From: an uncultured Alphaproteobacteria bacterium
Lineage (GTDB): Bacteria > Pseudomonadota > Alphaproteobacteria > HIMB59
Assembly (NCBI GenBank): GCA_902619375.1
Contig: CACNEB010000002.1
Coordinates: 58,693 to 122,692 of the forward strand
DNA: 64,000 nt
Reading direction: 5' to 3'
The notes beneath the pieces were generated by a model, which worked only from the letters and a program-made list of their open reading frames with translations, made no database searches and was not told the origin of the DNA. Positions 42,002 through 52,874 of this stretch are shown here, one piece after another; positions within the stretch are counted from its first letter, which is position 1; each line of letters opens with the position of its first letter. The translations under genes were made by a program, and so were the position numbers.

Positions 42002-43245
42002 TGACTTTAATTGTTATTATAAAAATTTTAGCGATAATTATTTTACTCTTATTATCAGCCCTTTCCTCTGGTTCGGAAACAGCTTTAACTGCAGTATCGA
42101 AACAGCGAGCACATAGACAAAAAGATAAAGGAGCTAAAAACGCGAATTTCATTTTAAAAATTAAAGAATTCAAAGATGAATTTATTACGGGTATCTTACT
42201 TGCTAATAACTTATTTAATATTTTAGCTACAGCTTTAATGACAGAATTACTTGTTTCAGAGTTTGGCGGTTTAGGAGTTTCCGTTGCTACAATTTTTATG
42301 ACACTAATGATTGTAATATTTTCTGAAGTTACTCCCAAAATTTTTGCAATTAACAAACCAATGACCTTTGCACTAAAAGTTTCTAAGTTTTTTTACTTTT
42401 ACACGAAATTAATTAAACCAATTGTAAATCTTATTAATAAAGTTTCTAACAAAATTATTAAATTAATTGGATTAAATTTAAATGCAGACCAATCAAAAAT
42501 TATAGAAGAGGAATTTGAAGGAGCTGTTCAACTGCAAAAACAATACTCAAAAGATGGTGAATATGAGGCTGATTATATGAGTAATATTCTTGAGTTAAAA
42601 AAATTAAAAGTTGATGAGCTAATGACTCACAGAAATGAAATTATATTCATTAACCTGGATGATCCCTATAAGCAAAATTTTAAAGCTATAAGTTCATCAA
42701 CATTCACAAGAATACCAGTTATTAAGGGAGATTTTAATAATCTGGTTGGTATTATCGATATCAGAGATTTTTTAAAAGACTCCTCTTTAGAGGAGTCAAA
42801 TGAAAGTATTCAAAGAAATACTTTTCAGCCTGTTTTTATTCCCCAAAACAAACTTGCGATGAAACAACTTATTGATTTTAAATCTTCCAGAGAACATATG
42901 GCTTTAATAGTAGATGAATATGGAGAAATACAAGGCTTAATTACATTAGAGGATATTATTGAAGAAATAATTGGGGAAATTTTTGATGAAACTGACACTG
43001 ATGAAACATATCTAGAGAAAATTGACTCTAATAATTATTTATTTAATGGAAATGCTAGTGTAAGAGAAATTAATAGAAGTCTAGATATTAACTTACCTGA
43101 TCAATTTGTAACATTATCAGGCTTAATTCATGATTTAGCAAAAGAAATCCCTAAAGTTGGAAAGGTTTTCTTTATTGAGGATGTAAAATTGCAAATTATC
43201 TCTAGATCAATAAACAAAATTAATAAGGTTAAGCTATCTATTTGA
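42001..43245 (+). CDS. CNNM/CorC-family hemolysin-like protein with CBS domains
   Basis: N-terminal CNNM TM domain (LSALSSGSETALTAVSKQR, EVTPKIFAINKP), CBS region EYGEIQGLITLEDIIEEIIGEIFDE. Confidence 0.93.
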   Translation: MTLIVIIKILAIIILLLLSALSSGSETALTAVSKQRAHRQKDKGAKNANFILKIKEFKDEFITGILLANNLFNILATALMTELLVSEFGGLGVSVATIFMTLMIVIFSEVTPKIFAINKPMTFALKVSKFFYFYTKLIKPIVNLINKVSNKIIKLIGLNLNADQSKIIEEEFEGAVQLQKQYSKDGEYEADYMSNILELKKLKVDELMTHRNEIIFINLDDPYKQNFKAISSSTFTRIPVIKGDFNNLVGIIDIRDFLKDSSLEESNESIQRNTFQPVFIPQNKLAMKQLIDFKSSREHMALIVDEYGEIQGLITLEDIIEEIIGEIFDETDTDETYLEKIDSNNYLFNGNASVREINRSLDINLPDQFVTLSGLIHDLAKEIPKVGKVFFIEDVKLQIISRSINKINKVKLSI

Positions 43246-43494
43246 TATTTTTATTTCTAAGGAATGTAGGCCAGATTTAAAAACCGGTTCTAATTTTTCA
43301 TGAATTGTTCTATGAATATCTATTTTCTTCAGATTATTTTTATTCAATATTCTGAGTTCAACATGAGTTAACATGGCTTGCGTATTTTCAACACCAGCAT
43401 GTCCAATATGTTTGTCACTGTTATCAATAATTTCTAAAATTTTAAATTCATTAATATCTTGTAAAAGGATTTTAATATTATTTAAATTCATCAT
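43234..43494 (-). CDS. bolA: BolA family protein
   Basis: DNSDKHIGHAGVENTQAMLTHVELRI...HRTIHEKLEPVFKSGLHSLEI. Confidence 0.9.
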   Translation of the reverse strand: MMNLNNIKILLQDINEFKILEIIDNSDKHIGHAGVENTQAMLTHVELRILNKNNLKKIDIHRTIHEKLEPVFKSGLHSLEIKISNR

Positions 43495-43504
43495 TAAATC
43501 TTAA

Positions 43505-44014
43505 ATGAATAAAAAAAATAAAATAGAAAATTTATGCAATCATCCAAATTGTACAGAGGAAGGTGTTTATAAAGCGCCTTTAGACTATGATAATTTAGGT
43601 AATTATCAGTGGTTTTGTTTTGAACATATTAAAGAGTTTAATAAAAAGTGGAATTACCATAAGAAAATGGATGCAAATGAAATTGAAAACGATATTCGTT
43701 TTGATACAATCTGGAGAAGACCCACAAGCTCTTTTGGATCGGGGAGAAAGTTTTATAATTTTTCAATCAATGGTGAGGATATGGGCACATTTGATAACCC
43801 TGCTGGATTTCAGCCTAAATCAAATAAATTGTTAAAATCCCTTAGTATTTTAAAATTAGATATAAACACAGATTTAAAATTGGTAAAGAAAAGGTATAAA
43901 GAACTGGTCAAAGTGCATCATCCAGATGTAAAGGGTGATAGTAAAAAAGTTATTGATAAATTTAGAGAAATAGTAGAAGCATATAACTACTTAATTGAAA
44001 GATACAAAAAATGA
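43505..44014 (+). CDS. J-domain (DnaJ-like) protein
   Basis: C-terminal J domain with KVHHPDVKGDSKKVIDKFREIVEAYNYLIE (HPD motif); alphaproteobacterial N-terminal Cys/His region. Confidence 0.93.
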   Translation: MNKKNKIENLCNHPNCTEEGVYKAPLDYDNLGNYQWFCFEHIKEFNKKWNYHKKMDANEIENDIRFDTIWRRPTSSFGSGRKFYNFSINGEDMGTFDNPAGFQPKSNKLLKSLSILKLDINTDLKLVKKRYKELVKVHHPDVKGDSKKVIDKFREIVEAYNYLIERYKK

Positions 44015-44967
44015 ATAAAATCGAGGCTCTTAAAAAAAAGGATAATTTACAAATATCTGAAGTATCATCCAAAGAAGTCTTTGACATTCAAACAGATATA
44101 AAAGTTCCAAAATTTAATGAAGCTAGTGAATATTGCCCTAAATTAGATACAAACTACGTATTTGATGAAAGTACAACGATTGCTATTTTGCTTGGTCTAA
44201 AATTCAATAAACGAGTTTTCTTACAAGGTTTGCATGGAACTGGAAAGTCCTCTCATATTGAACAAGTTTGTGCAAGATTAAACTGGCCGTGCATAAGAGT
44301 AAACTTAGATAGTCATGTATCAAGAATCGATCTTATTGGAAAAGATGCAATAGTTTTAAAAGATAACAAACAAGTAACAGAATTTCAGGAAGGTATCCTT
44401 CCTTGGGCATTTCAAAATAACGTGTCTTTAGTTTTTGACGAATACGATGCAGGTCGACCAGATGTAATGTTTGTTATTCAAAGAATACTTGAAGCTGAGG
44501 GAAAGTTAACTCTTCTTGACCAAAGTAAGGTGCTCTCACCTCATCCTTATTTTAGGCTATTTGCTACTGCCAACACAGTAGGTCTTGGGGATACCTCTGG
44601 GATTTATCATGGAACAAATCAGATCAATCAAGGTCAAATGGATAGATGGAATATAGTTGCAAAATTAAACTACCTTGATGAGGATAAAGAAATAGAAATT
44701 ATTTCAAAAAAAGTTTCTGCAAATACTGAAGAGAAAAAAATAATAGCTTCTATGGTTCAAATGGCAAATTTAACTAGAAAAGGTTTTGAACAAAAAGATA
44801 TATCTATTGTCATGAGCCCTAGAACTGTAATTATGTGGGCAGAAAATTATAAAATTATTAGAGATATTAAAAACTCTTTGAATTTTACTTTTTTAAATAA
44901 ATGTGACGAAAGTGAAATAGATATATATAAAGAATATTTCCAAAGAATCTTTGCAATTGATATCTAA
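44011..44967 (+). CDS. cobS: CobS-like AAA+ ATPase (cobaltochelatase subunit family)
   Basis: FLQGLHGTGKSSHIEQVCARLNWPCIRVNLDSHVSRIDLIGKDAIVLKD; LFATANTVGLGDTSGIYHGTNQINQGQMDRW. Confidence 0.94.
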   Translation: MNKIEALKKKDNLQISEVSSKEVFDIQTDIKVPKFNEASEYCPKLDTNYVFDESTTIAILLGLKFNKRVFLQGLHGTGKSSHIEQVCARLNWPCIRVNLDSHVSRIDLIGKDAIVLKDNKQVTEFQEGILPWAFQNNVSLVFDEYDAGRPDVMFVIQRILEAEGKLTLLDQSKVLSPHPYFRLFATANTVGLGDTSGIYHGTNQINQGQMDRWNIVAKLNYLDEDKEIEIISKKVSANTEEKKIIASMVQMANLTRKGFEQKDISIVMSPRTVIMWAENYKIIRDIKNSLNFTFLNKCDESEIDIYKEYFQRIFAIDI

Positions 44968-46758
44968 TTGTCCGAGAAACAACTAAATATTCCCAGGCAA
45001 ATTTCAAATACACTCAATTCTGTTAATAAAACAATATCGGAAAACAAAGAATTAAAAATAAATGTAAATTCAAATATCGTTTTAGAGAAAGATGATACTT
45101 TAAACCTTCCCTCAATCTCAAATATTTTCAATTATGAGGATATGCGTGGTGCAGCAGACTCATTTGCTCTTAAAAAAAAATACCATGATGAAAAACTCTT
45201 AAACCAAATAACATCTAAGAATATTGATATTAGAGAAGAAATAATTTTCTTAGAGCGTTTACGATATGAGACATATGGCTCAAAACCCTTCAAAGGTATT
45301 ATAAAAAACATTGAGAATAAATGGTTTAAGAGATTAGAGGTATTAAAATTAAAAAAACAAAAAGACTCTAAAGATTTATTTTATTTTACCTTAACGCATT
45401 TTTTCATTGATTTAGTAAACAGTAAAATGTGGAAATCAAATAATAATCATTTAAAGAATATAACTTCTAAAGACAACATATCAAAATTTTATAACACACT
45501 TCAAAAATTACCTCGAAATATTCAAGACCAAAAAGAATATTTAAACTTATCGGTAGATTTACTCAGAATTATTTTTCCATCGGTTGAGGATGAAAGCCAA
45601 CCAGATGATAAAGATCTCGATGAGGGAAATAATGAAGAGGATTTTAATCAAAAACAAAACCAAGAGGATAATCAAGCCCAAAAACCTGAAGAAAGCCAAT
45701 TAGAGGAAAATATGCATACTCCAGAAAATGACTCAGATAGTAGTCAATCTAGTGTTCAAGGAGAAGAAATTGATATTGAAATTTCAGACCAACAAATTGA
45801 AGATATTTTAAAGTCAATTGATAGTTATAGAAACCTTAATCAAAATTATAAAGCAGCTACTAATCAATATGATGAAATCATAGAAGCAATTAAACTATGT
45901 GATCATGAAGAGTTAGTGGCCTTAAGAAGGCAACTTGATGAAAAATGTGATTTATATCAAAAGCAAATATCAAGGTTAGCAAATAAATTGTATCGAAAGC
46001 TTCAATCAAAACAAAATAGGTCATGGAATTTTGATTTAGATGAAGGTGTTCTAGATACTTCAAAACTTACCAGGGTTATAACTAATTCAAATAGTTCTCT
46101 CTCTTTTAAAAAAGAAAAGGAAATTAAATTTGAAGATACAACCGTAACTTTGTTAATTGATAATTCAGGATCAATGAGAGGAAAACCGATTATGATAGCT
46201 GCTTTAACAACTGATATGATAGCTGCTACTTTAGAAAAATGTAAAATCAAAGTTGAAATTCTTGGTTTTACAACAAAAGCATGGAAAGGTGGAAAAACTC
46301 GAGAGCATTGGCTTAAAAATGGAAAGCAGAAAAACCCTGGAAGACTTAATGACCTAAGACATATTATTTATAAATCTGCTGACCAAAACTCAAAAAAATC
46401 TAAAATAAATCTAGGCCTAATGTTAAAAGAGGGTCTTTTAAAAGAAAATATTGATGGCGAAGCTCTTCTTTGGGCTAGTTCTAGAATTTCGAAAAGGCCT
46501 GAAAGTAGAAAAATACTAATTGTGATATCTGATGGCGCACCTGTAGATGACTCAACACTGTCAGTAAACAACAGTAATTATTTAGAAAAACATCTAAAAA
46601 GCACTATTCTTGCGATTGAAGAGAAATCAAACATTGAACTATTGGCAATCGGTATAGGTCATAACGTAGGTCAGTATTACAGTAAAGCAATTACCATTCA
46701 TGATGTAGAGGAGTTAGGTGGAATTATGTTTGAAAAAATAGAGTCATTATTCGACTAA
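44968..46758 (+). CDS. cobT: CobT-like VWA-domain protein (cobaltochelatase subunit family)
   Basis: Acidic middle region; [51 protein letters not shown]. Confidence 0.93.
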   Translation: MSEKQLNIPRQISNTLNSVNKTISENKELKINVNSNIVLEKDDTLNLPSISNIFNYEDMRGAADSFALKKKYHDEKLLNQITSKNIDIREEIIFLERLRYETYGSKPFKGIIKNIENKWFKRLEVLKLKKQKDSKDLFYFTLTHFFIDLVNSKMWKSNNNHLKNITSKDNISKFYNTLQKLPRNIQDQKEYLNLSVDLLRIIFPSVEDESQPDDKDLDEGNNEEDFNQKQNQEDNQAQKPEESQLEENMHTPENDSDSSQSSVQGEEIDIEISDQQIEDILKSIDSYRNLNQNYKAATNQYDEIIEAIKLCDHEELVALRRQLDEKCDLYQKQISRLANKLYRKLQSKQNRSWNFDLDEGVLDTSKLTRVITNSNSSLSFKKEKEIKFEDTTVTLLIDNSGSMRGKPIMIAALTTDMIAATLEKCKIKVEILGFTTKAWKGGKTREHWLKNGKQKNPGRLNDLRHIIYKSADQNSKKSKINLGLMLKEGLLKENIDGEALLWASSRISKRPESRKILIVISDGAPVDDSTLSVNNSNYLEKHLKSTILAIEEKSNIELLAIGIGHNVGQYYSKAITIHDVEELGGIMFEKIESLFD

Positions 46759-47949
46759 ATTAGAAAAAATTTTATTCTTATACTCTTCAAATCTATCCTC
46801 ATTTATTGATGATCTTATTTCTTCAAAAAACTTATTCATAAACCAAATATTATAAATTGATAAAATGGTCATACCGAGCATCTCATTAGCTTTAAACAAA
46901 TGATGTATATAAGATTTTGAAAATTTATTTATTTCCTGTAATTCACATCCTTCATCAATACTAGAATGATCGTTTTTAAATTTTGAGTTGTTTAAATTAA
47001 TTCCTTTACTACTTAATTTTGACATCATAATACCATGTCTAGCGATCCTTGTAGGCGATACACAATCAAAAGTGTCATATCCAGAACTTACACCTTGCAA
47101 AATATCATCTAGTCCTCCAATTCCTAGAATATGAATAGGTTTGGATTTATCTATATAATTTTCACAGATAGAAAAGATATCGTACATCTGATTTTTTGTG
47201 CTCCCCAAAGAGCCACCTATTGAAAGTCCATCAAAATTTTTTGAGCATGTTTCTTCACATGCGATCTTTCTTAAATCCTCATAAACACCGCCTTGTATAA
47301 TACCATATAGTGACTGTTTTCCTGAGGAACCAAAGGTTGAGTTATACTTTTTAAATTTTGAGTCGAAAGAATTTTTACATCTTGCTGCCCAGCGATGACT
47401 CATATACATAGACTTTTCCGTATATTTTTTTGAAACATTAAAGGGCGTACATTCATCTAAGACAAAAATCAGATCAGCGCCAAAGTCACGTTGTAATTCA
47501 ATTGATCTCTCAGGTGATAAGAATACTTTATCTCCATTTATATAATTTCTAAATGATGCACCATCCTCGGTTATTTTTATGAGTGATTTTCTCTTTGCAT
47601 TATTGTTTTTTCCTTTAATTTCCTCTGAAACTGACCCATATCCTAGTGAAAATATTTGATATCCCCCACTATCAGTCATCATAGGTCCATTCCAATCAGT
47701 AAAACTCTGTAAACCCCCTTCTTTTGATATGACCTCTGGACCAGGTTGAAGCATTAAATGGTATGTATTTGAAAGAATAATTTGTGTTCTTGCTAATTTT
47801 AATTGAGAGGGGAGTACAGATTTGACAGTGGCCTTAGTACCACAAAAGATAAATGAAGGTGTATTGATTTTACCATGTGCTGTATTAATTAATCCAAGTC
47901 GAGCATTTGATAATTTTGACTTTTTTTTTACTTGAAAAAAATTAGTCAA
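46747..47949 (-). CDS. tgt: Queuine tRNA-ribosyltransferase
   Basis: [80 protein letters not shown]. Confidence 0.96.
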   Translation of the reverse strand: MTNFFQVKKKSKLSNARLGLINTAHGKINTPSFIFCGTKATVKSVLPSQLKLARTQIILSNTYHLMLQPGPEVISKEGGLQSFTDWNGPMMTDSGGYQIFSLGYGSVSEEIKGKNNNAKRKSLIKITEDGASFRNYINGDKVFLSPERSIELQRDFGADLIFVLDECTPFNVSKKYTEKSMYMSHRWAARCKNSFDSKFKKYNSTFGSSGKQSLYGIIQGGVYEDLRKIACEETCSKNFDGLSIGGSLGSTKNQMYDIFSICENYIDKSKPIHILGIGGLDDILQGVSSGYDTFDCVSPTRIARHGIMMSKLSSKGINLNNSKFKNDHSSIDEGCELQEINKFSKSYIHHLFKANEMLGMTILSIYNIWFMNKFFEEIRSSINEDRFEEYKNKIFSNLVE

Positions 47950-48709
47950 GTTTAGATGGCAAAAAGATCTTCACTAAATATATAAATATTGTGTCAAATA
48001 GACTTAATAGAATTCTAAGTAAATAAATACCTATTCCATAAGAAATAATTAAGTCAAATAAAGGCACTGGGTTAGAAGATAAGATATTAAATGCAAGAAC
48101 ACTAAATATAATATTATCAATAAATTGCGATACAATTGTTGATGCGTTATTTCTAAACCAAAGGTTAGTATTTTTATTTTTTAAATAAGAAAATATAAAA
48201 ATATCAATTTTTTGACTTATAAAAAAAGCACAAATACTTCCAACTATTATTGGAAACTGTGGAAGGAAGATAGTCATAATTGACTCATGCATACCATAGC
48301 TCCAAGACCATGCAGGATGTTCATCAGGATTAATTGGAGCCATAGATATTGTTAAAAACATAAGAACTGTTGAAAATAAGTATGCTGCAATACCGAGGTA
48401 TATACATTTAGTTGCAGATTTTTTATCAAAATATTCATTCAATATGTCAGTACAAAGAAATATAGAAATAAACAAAACAGTTCCTAAGGCCATAGGTTCA
48501 GGAAAGAAGGGAAATTCTACAACTTTAAGAACTTGAATATTAGCTAATATGATTGCAATAGCTACGTAAACATAAATACCTGTTTTTCCGAAGAACTTAA
48601 GTGAAAGTAAAATTGAAAGGTAACAAAAGATAATTTGAAATAACCAGATAATTACTACTGAAGAATTATTTAAGTTATTTGATAAATTTAAAAATAATTC
48701 TTGAAACAT
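47942..48709 (-). CDS. VUT-family queuosine precursor transporter
   Basis: Polytopic; ISIFLCTDILNEYFDKKSA, NASTIVSQFIDNIIFSVLAF; overlaps tgt. Confidence 0.88.
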   Translation of the reverse strand: MFQELFLNLSNNLNNSSVVIIWLFQIIFCYLSILLSLKFFGKTGIYVYVAIAIILANIQVLKVVEFPFFPEPMALGTVLFISIFLCTDILNEYFDKKSATKCIYLGIAAYLFSTVLMFLTISMAPINPDEHPAWSWSYGMHESIMTIFLPQFPIIVGSICAFFISQKIDIFIFSYLKNKNTNLWFRNNASTIVSQFIDNIIFSVLAFNILSSNPVPLFDLIISYGIGIYLLRILLSLFDTIFIYLVKIFLPSKLD

Positions 48710-49003
48710 TTAGCTAGCTTTTTTGCTAACGTTTTTTTCGATTTGTTTTTTTATTTTTAGGGCTTTATCAGTTAAAGATCGTGAGCTAGTTTTATTTAAA
48801 TATTGATCTAAACCGCCATGTTTATCAATAGTTCTAAGTGTAGACGAAGCTATTCTTACTCTGAATTTTCTTTGTAAAGACTCACTGAATAGAGTTACGT
48901 TATTTAAATTAACCATAAAACGCCTTTTGGACTTTATATTTGAATGGCTAACATTATGGCCAGTTTGGTGTTTTTTTCCAGTAATATCGCAAGATCTAGA
49001 CAT
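48710..49003 (-). CDS. rpmB: 50S ribosomal protein L28
   Basis: MSRSCDITGKKHQTGHNVSHSNIKSKRRFMVNL. Confidence 0.97.
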   Translation of the reverse strand: MSRSCDITGKKHQTGHNVSHSNIKSKRRFMVNLNNVTLFSESLQRKFRVRIASSTLRTIDKHGGLDQYLNKTSSRSLTDKALKIKKQIEKNVSKKAS

Positions 49004-49050
49004 GAAATGAGTTTATAATATAAAAGTTCCTTTTTTACAATGATAGTTTC

Positions 49051-49872
49051 TTATATTTTAAGGTCACTTATTGCGTATTTTGGTTTGTACTGTTTGATTA
49101 AATCTTTGATTTCTGCCTCATTATTCAATTGAGATCTATGAATACCATTTTTAATCCAAAGTGTATCAAATTTCATCTTGTTGCCTCCATCTATATCGTG
49201 CCAAAGAGAGTCCCCAATTACTAAAACTTTTTTGGGATTTTTTATTTTAATTTTCTTTATTATATTCTCATAAATAGGTTTATAGGGTTTACCATATCTA
49301 AATACTATTCCACCTAAATCTGAGTATAAGTTTGCGATAGTGCCGCCACACATTGAGAGTTTATTTTTATTATGAACTAAATAATCTGGGTTAGCGCATA
49401 GCAAAGGTAAATTAAATTTTAACATTTTATCTAGTTCTTCTGCAAAGTCTAAAATTGTTAAACCATCTTTTAAATCTGCAATCATCGCGAAATTTGCTTT
49501 TTGAATGTTATTAGTACAGTCCAAATTAAAATATTTTATTTTTTCTTTTGGTAATTTAAGAGGGAAACATTTTTTTCCATATTTATTATAAATATCTTTT
49601 TTTAAAAAATTCAATGCTATTTGCCCACTAGTAATACAATAATCATACAAATTATTGTCTATACCTAATTTATCTAAATTATTTATAGAAAATTTTGTTG
49701 GTCTTGAGGAATTGGATACTAAGATAACACACTTATCTTTCTTTTTTAAAAAACTTAAGCATTCCTCTGCCATAGGGAACTTACTACTTCCATTATGTAA
49801 AACACCCCATTGGTCAAAAAGAAAATAATCATAATTATTAACAACTTTTTTAAAAGAGGAAATTGATATCAA
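49051..49872 (-). CDS. HAD superfamily class IIA hydrolase (TIGR01459-like)
   Basis: DYFLFDQWGVLHNGSSKFPMAEECL, VSNSSRP, YGKPYKPIYENII, VIGDSLWHDIDGGNKMKFDTLWIKNG. Confidence 0.9.
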   Translation of the reverse strand: MISISSFKKVVNNYDYFLFDQWGVLHNGSSKFPMAEECLSFLKKKDKCVILVSNSSRPTKFSINNLDKLGIDNNLYDYCITSGQIALNFLKKDIYNKYGKKCFPLKLPKEKIKYFNLDCTNNIQKANFAMIADLKDGLTILDFAEELDKMLKFNLPLLCANPDYLVHNKNKLSMCGGTIANLYSDLGGIVFRYGKPYKPIYENIIKKIKIKNPKKVLVIGDSLWHDIDGGNKMKFDTLWIKNGIHRSQLNNEAEIKDLIKQYKPKYAISDLKI

Positions 49873-50912
49873 GAATATTGTCCTATTACTTCAGAGATAT
49901 TTCTAAACCCTTGTTGTTGAATTAAATTTTTCAAATCATAAGTCATTTTTTTAACATGGTAAGGACCTTCATATGTAAAGCTACTGTAAATTTGAATTAA
50001 TGAGGCTCCTAATTTCATTTTAGTTAAGATATCATTAGCATCAAAAATACCCCCTACTCCTATAATTTTAATTTTTCCTGAAGTCAGTGTATAAAAATCT
50101 CTAATTAATTCATTTGACTTAAGGAATAATGGTCTACCACTTACTCCCCCCTCTAACTTTTCATTAACCATCGATTTATTAATTGTTGTGTTAGTAAGTA
50201 TTAGCCCATCTACATCATTTGCCAGTGAAATTAATGAAATATCCTTTTTATCCTGATCAGAAATATCTGGTGAAATTTTGAATAAAATAGGGATTTTTGA
50301 GTTATTCTCATTTCTTAGCCTATGGATATTAGTAACGATCTTTTCAAAATTTTGAGATTTAAGATTATCTCTCAATCCAGGTGTATTTGGTGAAGATAAA
50401 TTGATCACAATGTAATCACCAAGTCTATATAGCCTATCGAAAAGCTTTTTGAGATCATCTAAAATTTCTACGGTATCCTTGTTATTACCTATGTTTATAC
50501 CAATGATTTTATCTTGAAAATTTTCTTTTAGGTTTGAGTTATTAATATTTCTTTCAAATACATCCATGCCTTTATTATTAAAACCTAAAGAATTTATTAA
50601 TGCTTTTTGTGCAGGGAACCTATGAATTCTAGGCTTTGAGTTGCCTTTTTGAGGCAAAGGAGTCACTGTTCCTAACTCAGTAAAACTAAATCCTAAATTT
50701 AATATTGGATTTATTACTTCTGCATTTTTATCAAAACCTGCTGATAACCCTATAGGAGTTTTGAAAGTTCTTCCCCATATTGTTTGTTCAAGGATTTCTG
50801 TATTTTTACAAATAATTTTTGGATAAATACCTAATTTGAGAGCTTTTATAGATATATTATGTGATAATTCTGGATCTAGCTTTTTGAGAATACGATGTGC
50901 TAAATTATACAT
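49869..50912 (-). CDS. pyrD: Dihydroorotate dehydrogenase (quinone)
   Basis: TPIGLSAGFDKNAEVI, ELGTVTPLPQKGNSKPRIHRFP, VINLSSPNTPGLRD, GGVSGRPLF. Confidence 0.97.
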   Translation of the reverse strand: MYNLAHRILKKLDPELSHNISIKALKLGIYPKIICKNTEILEQTIWGRTFKTPIGLSAGFDKNAEVINPILNLGFSFTELGTVTPLPQKGNSKPRIHRFPAQKALINSLGFNNKGMDVFERNINNSNLKENFQDKIIGINIGNNKDTVEILDDLKKLFDRLYRLGDYIVINLSSPNTPGLRDNLKSQNFEKIVTNIHRLRNENNSKIPILFKISPDISDQDKKDISLISLANDVDGLILTNTTINKSMVNEKLEGGVSGRPLFLKSNELIRDFYTLTSGKIKIIGVGGIFDANDILTKMKLGASLIQIYSSFTYEGPYHVKKMTYDLKNLIQQQGFRNISEVIGQYS

Positions 50913-52452
50913 TTAGCTTCGAGTTGAACAACTCCAGAGTTTTATCTTTTGTATAAATTTTAGTAAATGATCCCAATCTTGGTCCATTCTCTTGACCAAA
51001 AACAACTTGATAAATAAGTTTAAAAAATTCTTTAATATTCTCTTTGTAGACAGAATTTTTTCCGACACTAAAAATTGCAGTTTGAAATTCATCTGCATCA
51101 GCCGAAGACTCTACTTCTTTTAATTTTGACACAACTTCTTTAAGTATAATTAATTCTTCAGAATTTGGAATTTTAAATTTTAAATTTGGTTGTATAAAAT
51201 CCCTAAAATAATTAATACCACAATCAATCATTCTATTAATAAGGTCAGTTTCCGCTTTACTAAAATTAGATTGATAATTTTTTATTAAACCAAAAATCAC
51301 ATTAGAGTCCTCAGACTTACAAACTGATATAATATTTAGGATTAAACTATAATTAATTTTAGATTTATATGATGGGTTTTCAGCTTTATGAATATGCCAA
51401 GCAGGGTTATCTGGATTCAGATCGTCGGACTCTAATTTGTTAACATGCGATAAGTATTCATCAGTGTTTTTAGGTATTACATCAAAATAAAGTTTCTTTG
51501 CAGTTGTTGGTCTCTGATACATAAACATGGCTAAGCTCTCTTCAATAGAATATTTGAGCCAATCATCAATGCTTATACCATTGCCTTTTGACTTACTAAT
51601 TTTTTCAGCATTTTCATCGAGAAATAGTTCATAAATTAAATTTTCAGGAGGCTTAGAACCAATTATCTTACATATCTTTGATGATAAGGTATAGCTCTCT
51701 GTTAAATCCTTACCACACATTTCATAGTCCACACCGAAAGCAGCCCACCTCATTGCCCAATCAACTTTCCACTGGAGTTTACAATTGCCATCTAAAACTG
51801 ATTTGGACTTCAATACACCGTCCTCATAATATGAAACAGAAAATTCTTCATTATTAATTTCTTCAATTGGAACTTGTAATATTTTACCAGTTATTTCACT
51901 GATTGGAAAAAATGGACTATAAGATTTTCTTCTTTCTTCACCAAGTGTTGGAAGGACTACATTAATAATTTCATCATAATTTTTTATGATTTTCTTTATT
52001 GTTTCATTAAACAATCCTGATTTATAAGCATCTGTTGAACTTTGAAAAGAAAAAGGCAAATTAAATCTATTTAAAAAATCTTTAAGTTTTGAATTATTAT
52101 GTTCACCAAAACTCTTAAACAACTCAAAAGGATCTGGGACGGATGTCAAAGGGTAATTAAGGTAGTTAGATAATTTTTCTTTGTTCGGGATGTTATCAGG
52201 GACTTTTCTAAAGCCATCCATATCATCAGAAAATGCTATGAGGTCAGTCTCTTTACCAGTCAATTTTTCATAACAAAATCTTACCATATTTGTCCTTAGC
52301 ACTTCCCCAAAAGTACCTATATGAGGTAAGCCGGATGGGCCGTACCCAGTTTCAAAGATTATTTTGTCTTTGGTATTATTTTTTTCAAAGCGTTTTATAA
52401 TTTTTTTTGCTTCATTAAATGGCCAGGATTTGTATGAGTTATAATCAGTCAA
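50905..52452 (-). CDS. lysK: Class I lysyl-tRNA synthetase
   Basis: TGYGPSGLPHIGTFGEV (HIGH-like), EKISKSKGNGISIDDWLKY (KMSKS-like), YMYQRPT-like MFMYQRPTTAKKLYFD. Confidence 0.95.
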   Translation of the reverse strand: MTDYNSYKSWPFNEAKKIIKRFEKNNTKDKIIFETGYGPSGLPHIGTFGEVLRTNMVRFCYEKLTGKETDLIAFSDDMDGFRKVPDNIPNKEKLSNYLNYPLTSVPDPFELFKSFGEHNNSKLKDFLNRFNLPFSFQSSTDAYKSGLFNETIKKIIKNYDEIINVVLPTLGEERRKSYSPFFPISEITGKILQVPIEEINNEEFSVSYYEDGVLKSKSVLDGNCKLQWKVDWAMRWAAFGVDYEMCGKDLTESYTLSSKICKIIGSKPPENLIYELFLDENAEKISKSKGNGISIDDWLKYSIEESLAMFMYQRPTTAKKLYFDVIPKNTDEYLSHVNKLESDDLNPDNPAWHIHKAENPSYKSKINYSLILNIISVCKSEDSNVIFGLIKNYQSNFSKAETDLINRMIDCGINYFRDFIQPNLKFKIPNSEELIILKEVVSKLKEVESSADADEFQTAIFSVGKNSVYKENIKEFFKLIYQVVFGQENGPRLGSFTKIYTKDKTLELFNSKLNV

Positions 52453-52766
52453 AATTTAGGTGCTAATGTTAGAGTAATACCATTGAGCTCTTCTGTAAAT
52501 GGAATTTGACATGAGAGTCTTGAATTTTTTTTTATATCCATAGCTTGGTCAAGCATAGATTCCTCATCGTCATCAGCTTTTGATATTTTTTCTAACCAAT
52601 TTTCATCGACATAACAATGGCAGGTAGCACAAGCGCAACAACCCCCACATATAGCTTCAATATCTAATCCAGCGTCTCTAATAATCTCCATTATTGAAAA
52701 ACCAACTGTTGCTTCAATTTTATGAGGTGAACCCTCATGATCTATAACGTTAATATGATATGTCAT
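52449..52766 (-). CDS. [2Fe-2S] adrenodoxin-type ferredoxin
   Basis: IEAICGGCCACATCHCYVDENW plus distal Cys SRLSCQIPF. Confidence 0.94.
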   Translation of the reverse strand: MTYHINVIDHEGSPHKIEATVGFSIMEIIRDAGLDIEAICGGCCACATCHCYVDENWLEKISKADDDEESMLDQAMDIKKNSRLSCQIPFTEELNGITLTLAPKF

Positions 52767-52874
52767 TTTGAAATTTATAAATATTTAGACTATAAGATCT
52801 ATCAGTTAGACAGGCTTAATGCGACTAAAATTAATATACTAAATATATTCTAAAAAATTATAAATTTAGATTAG

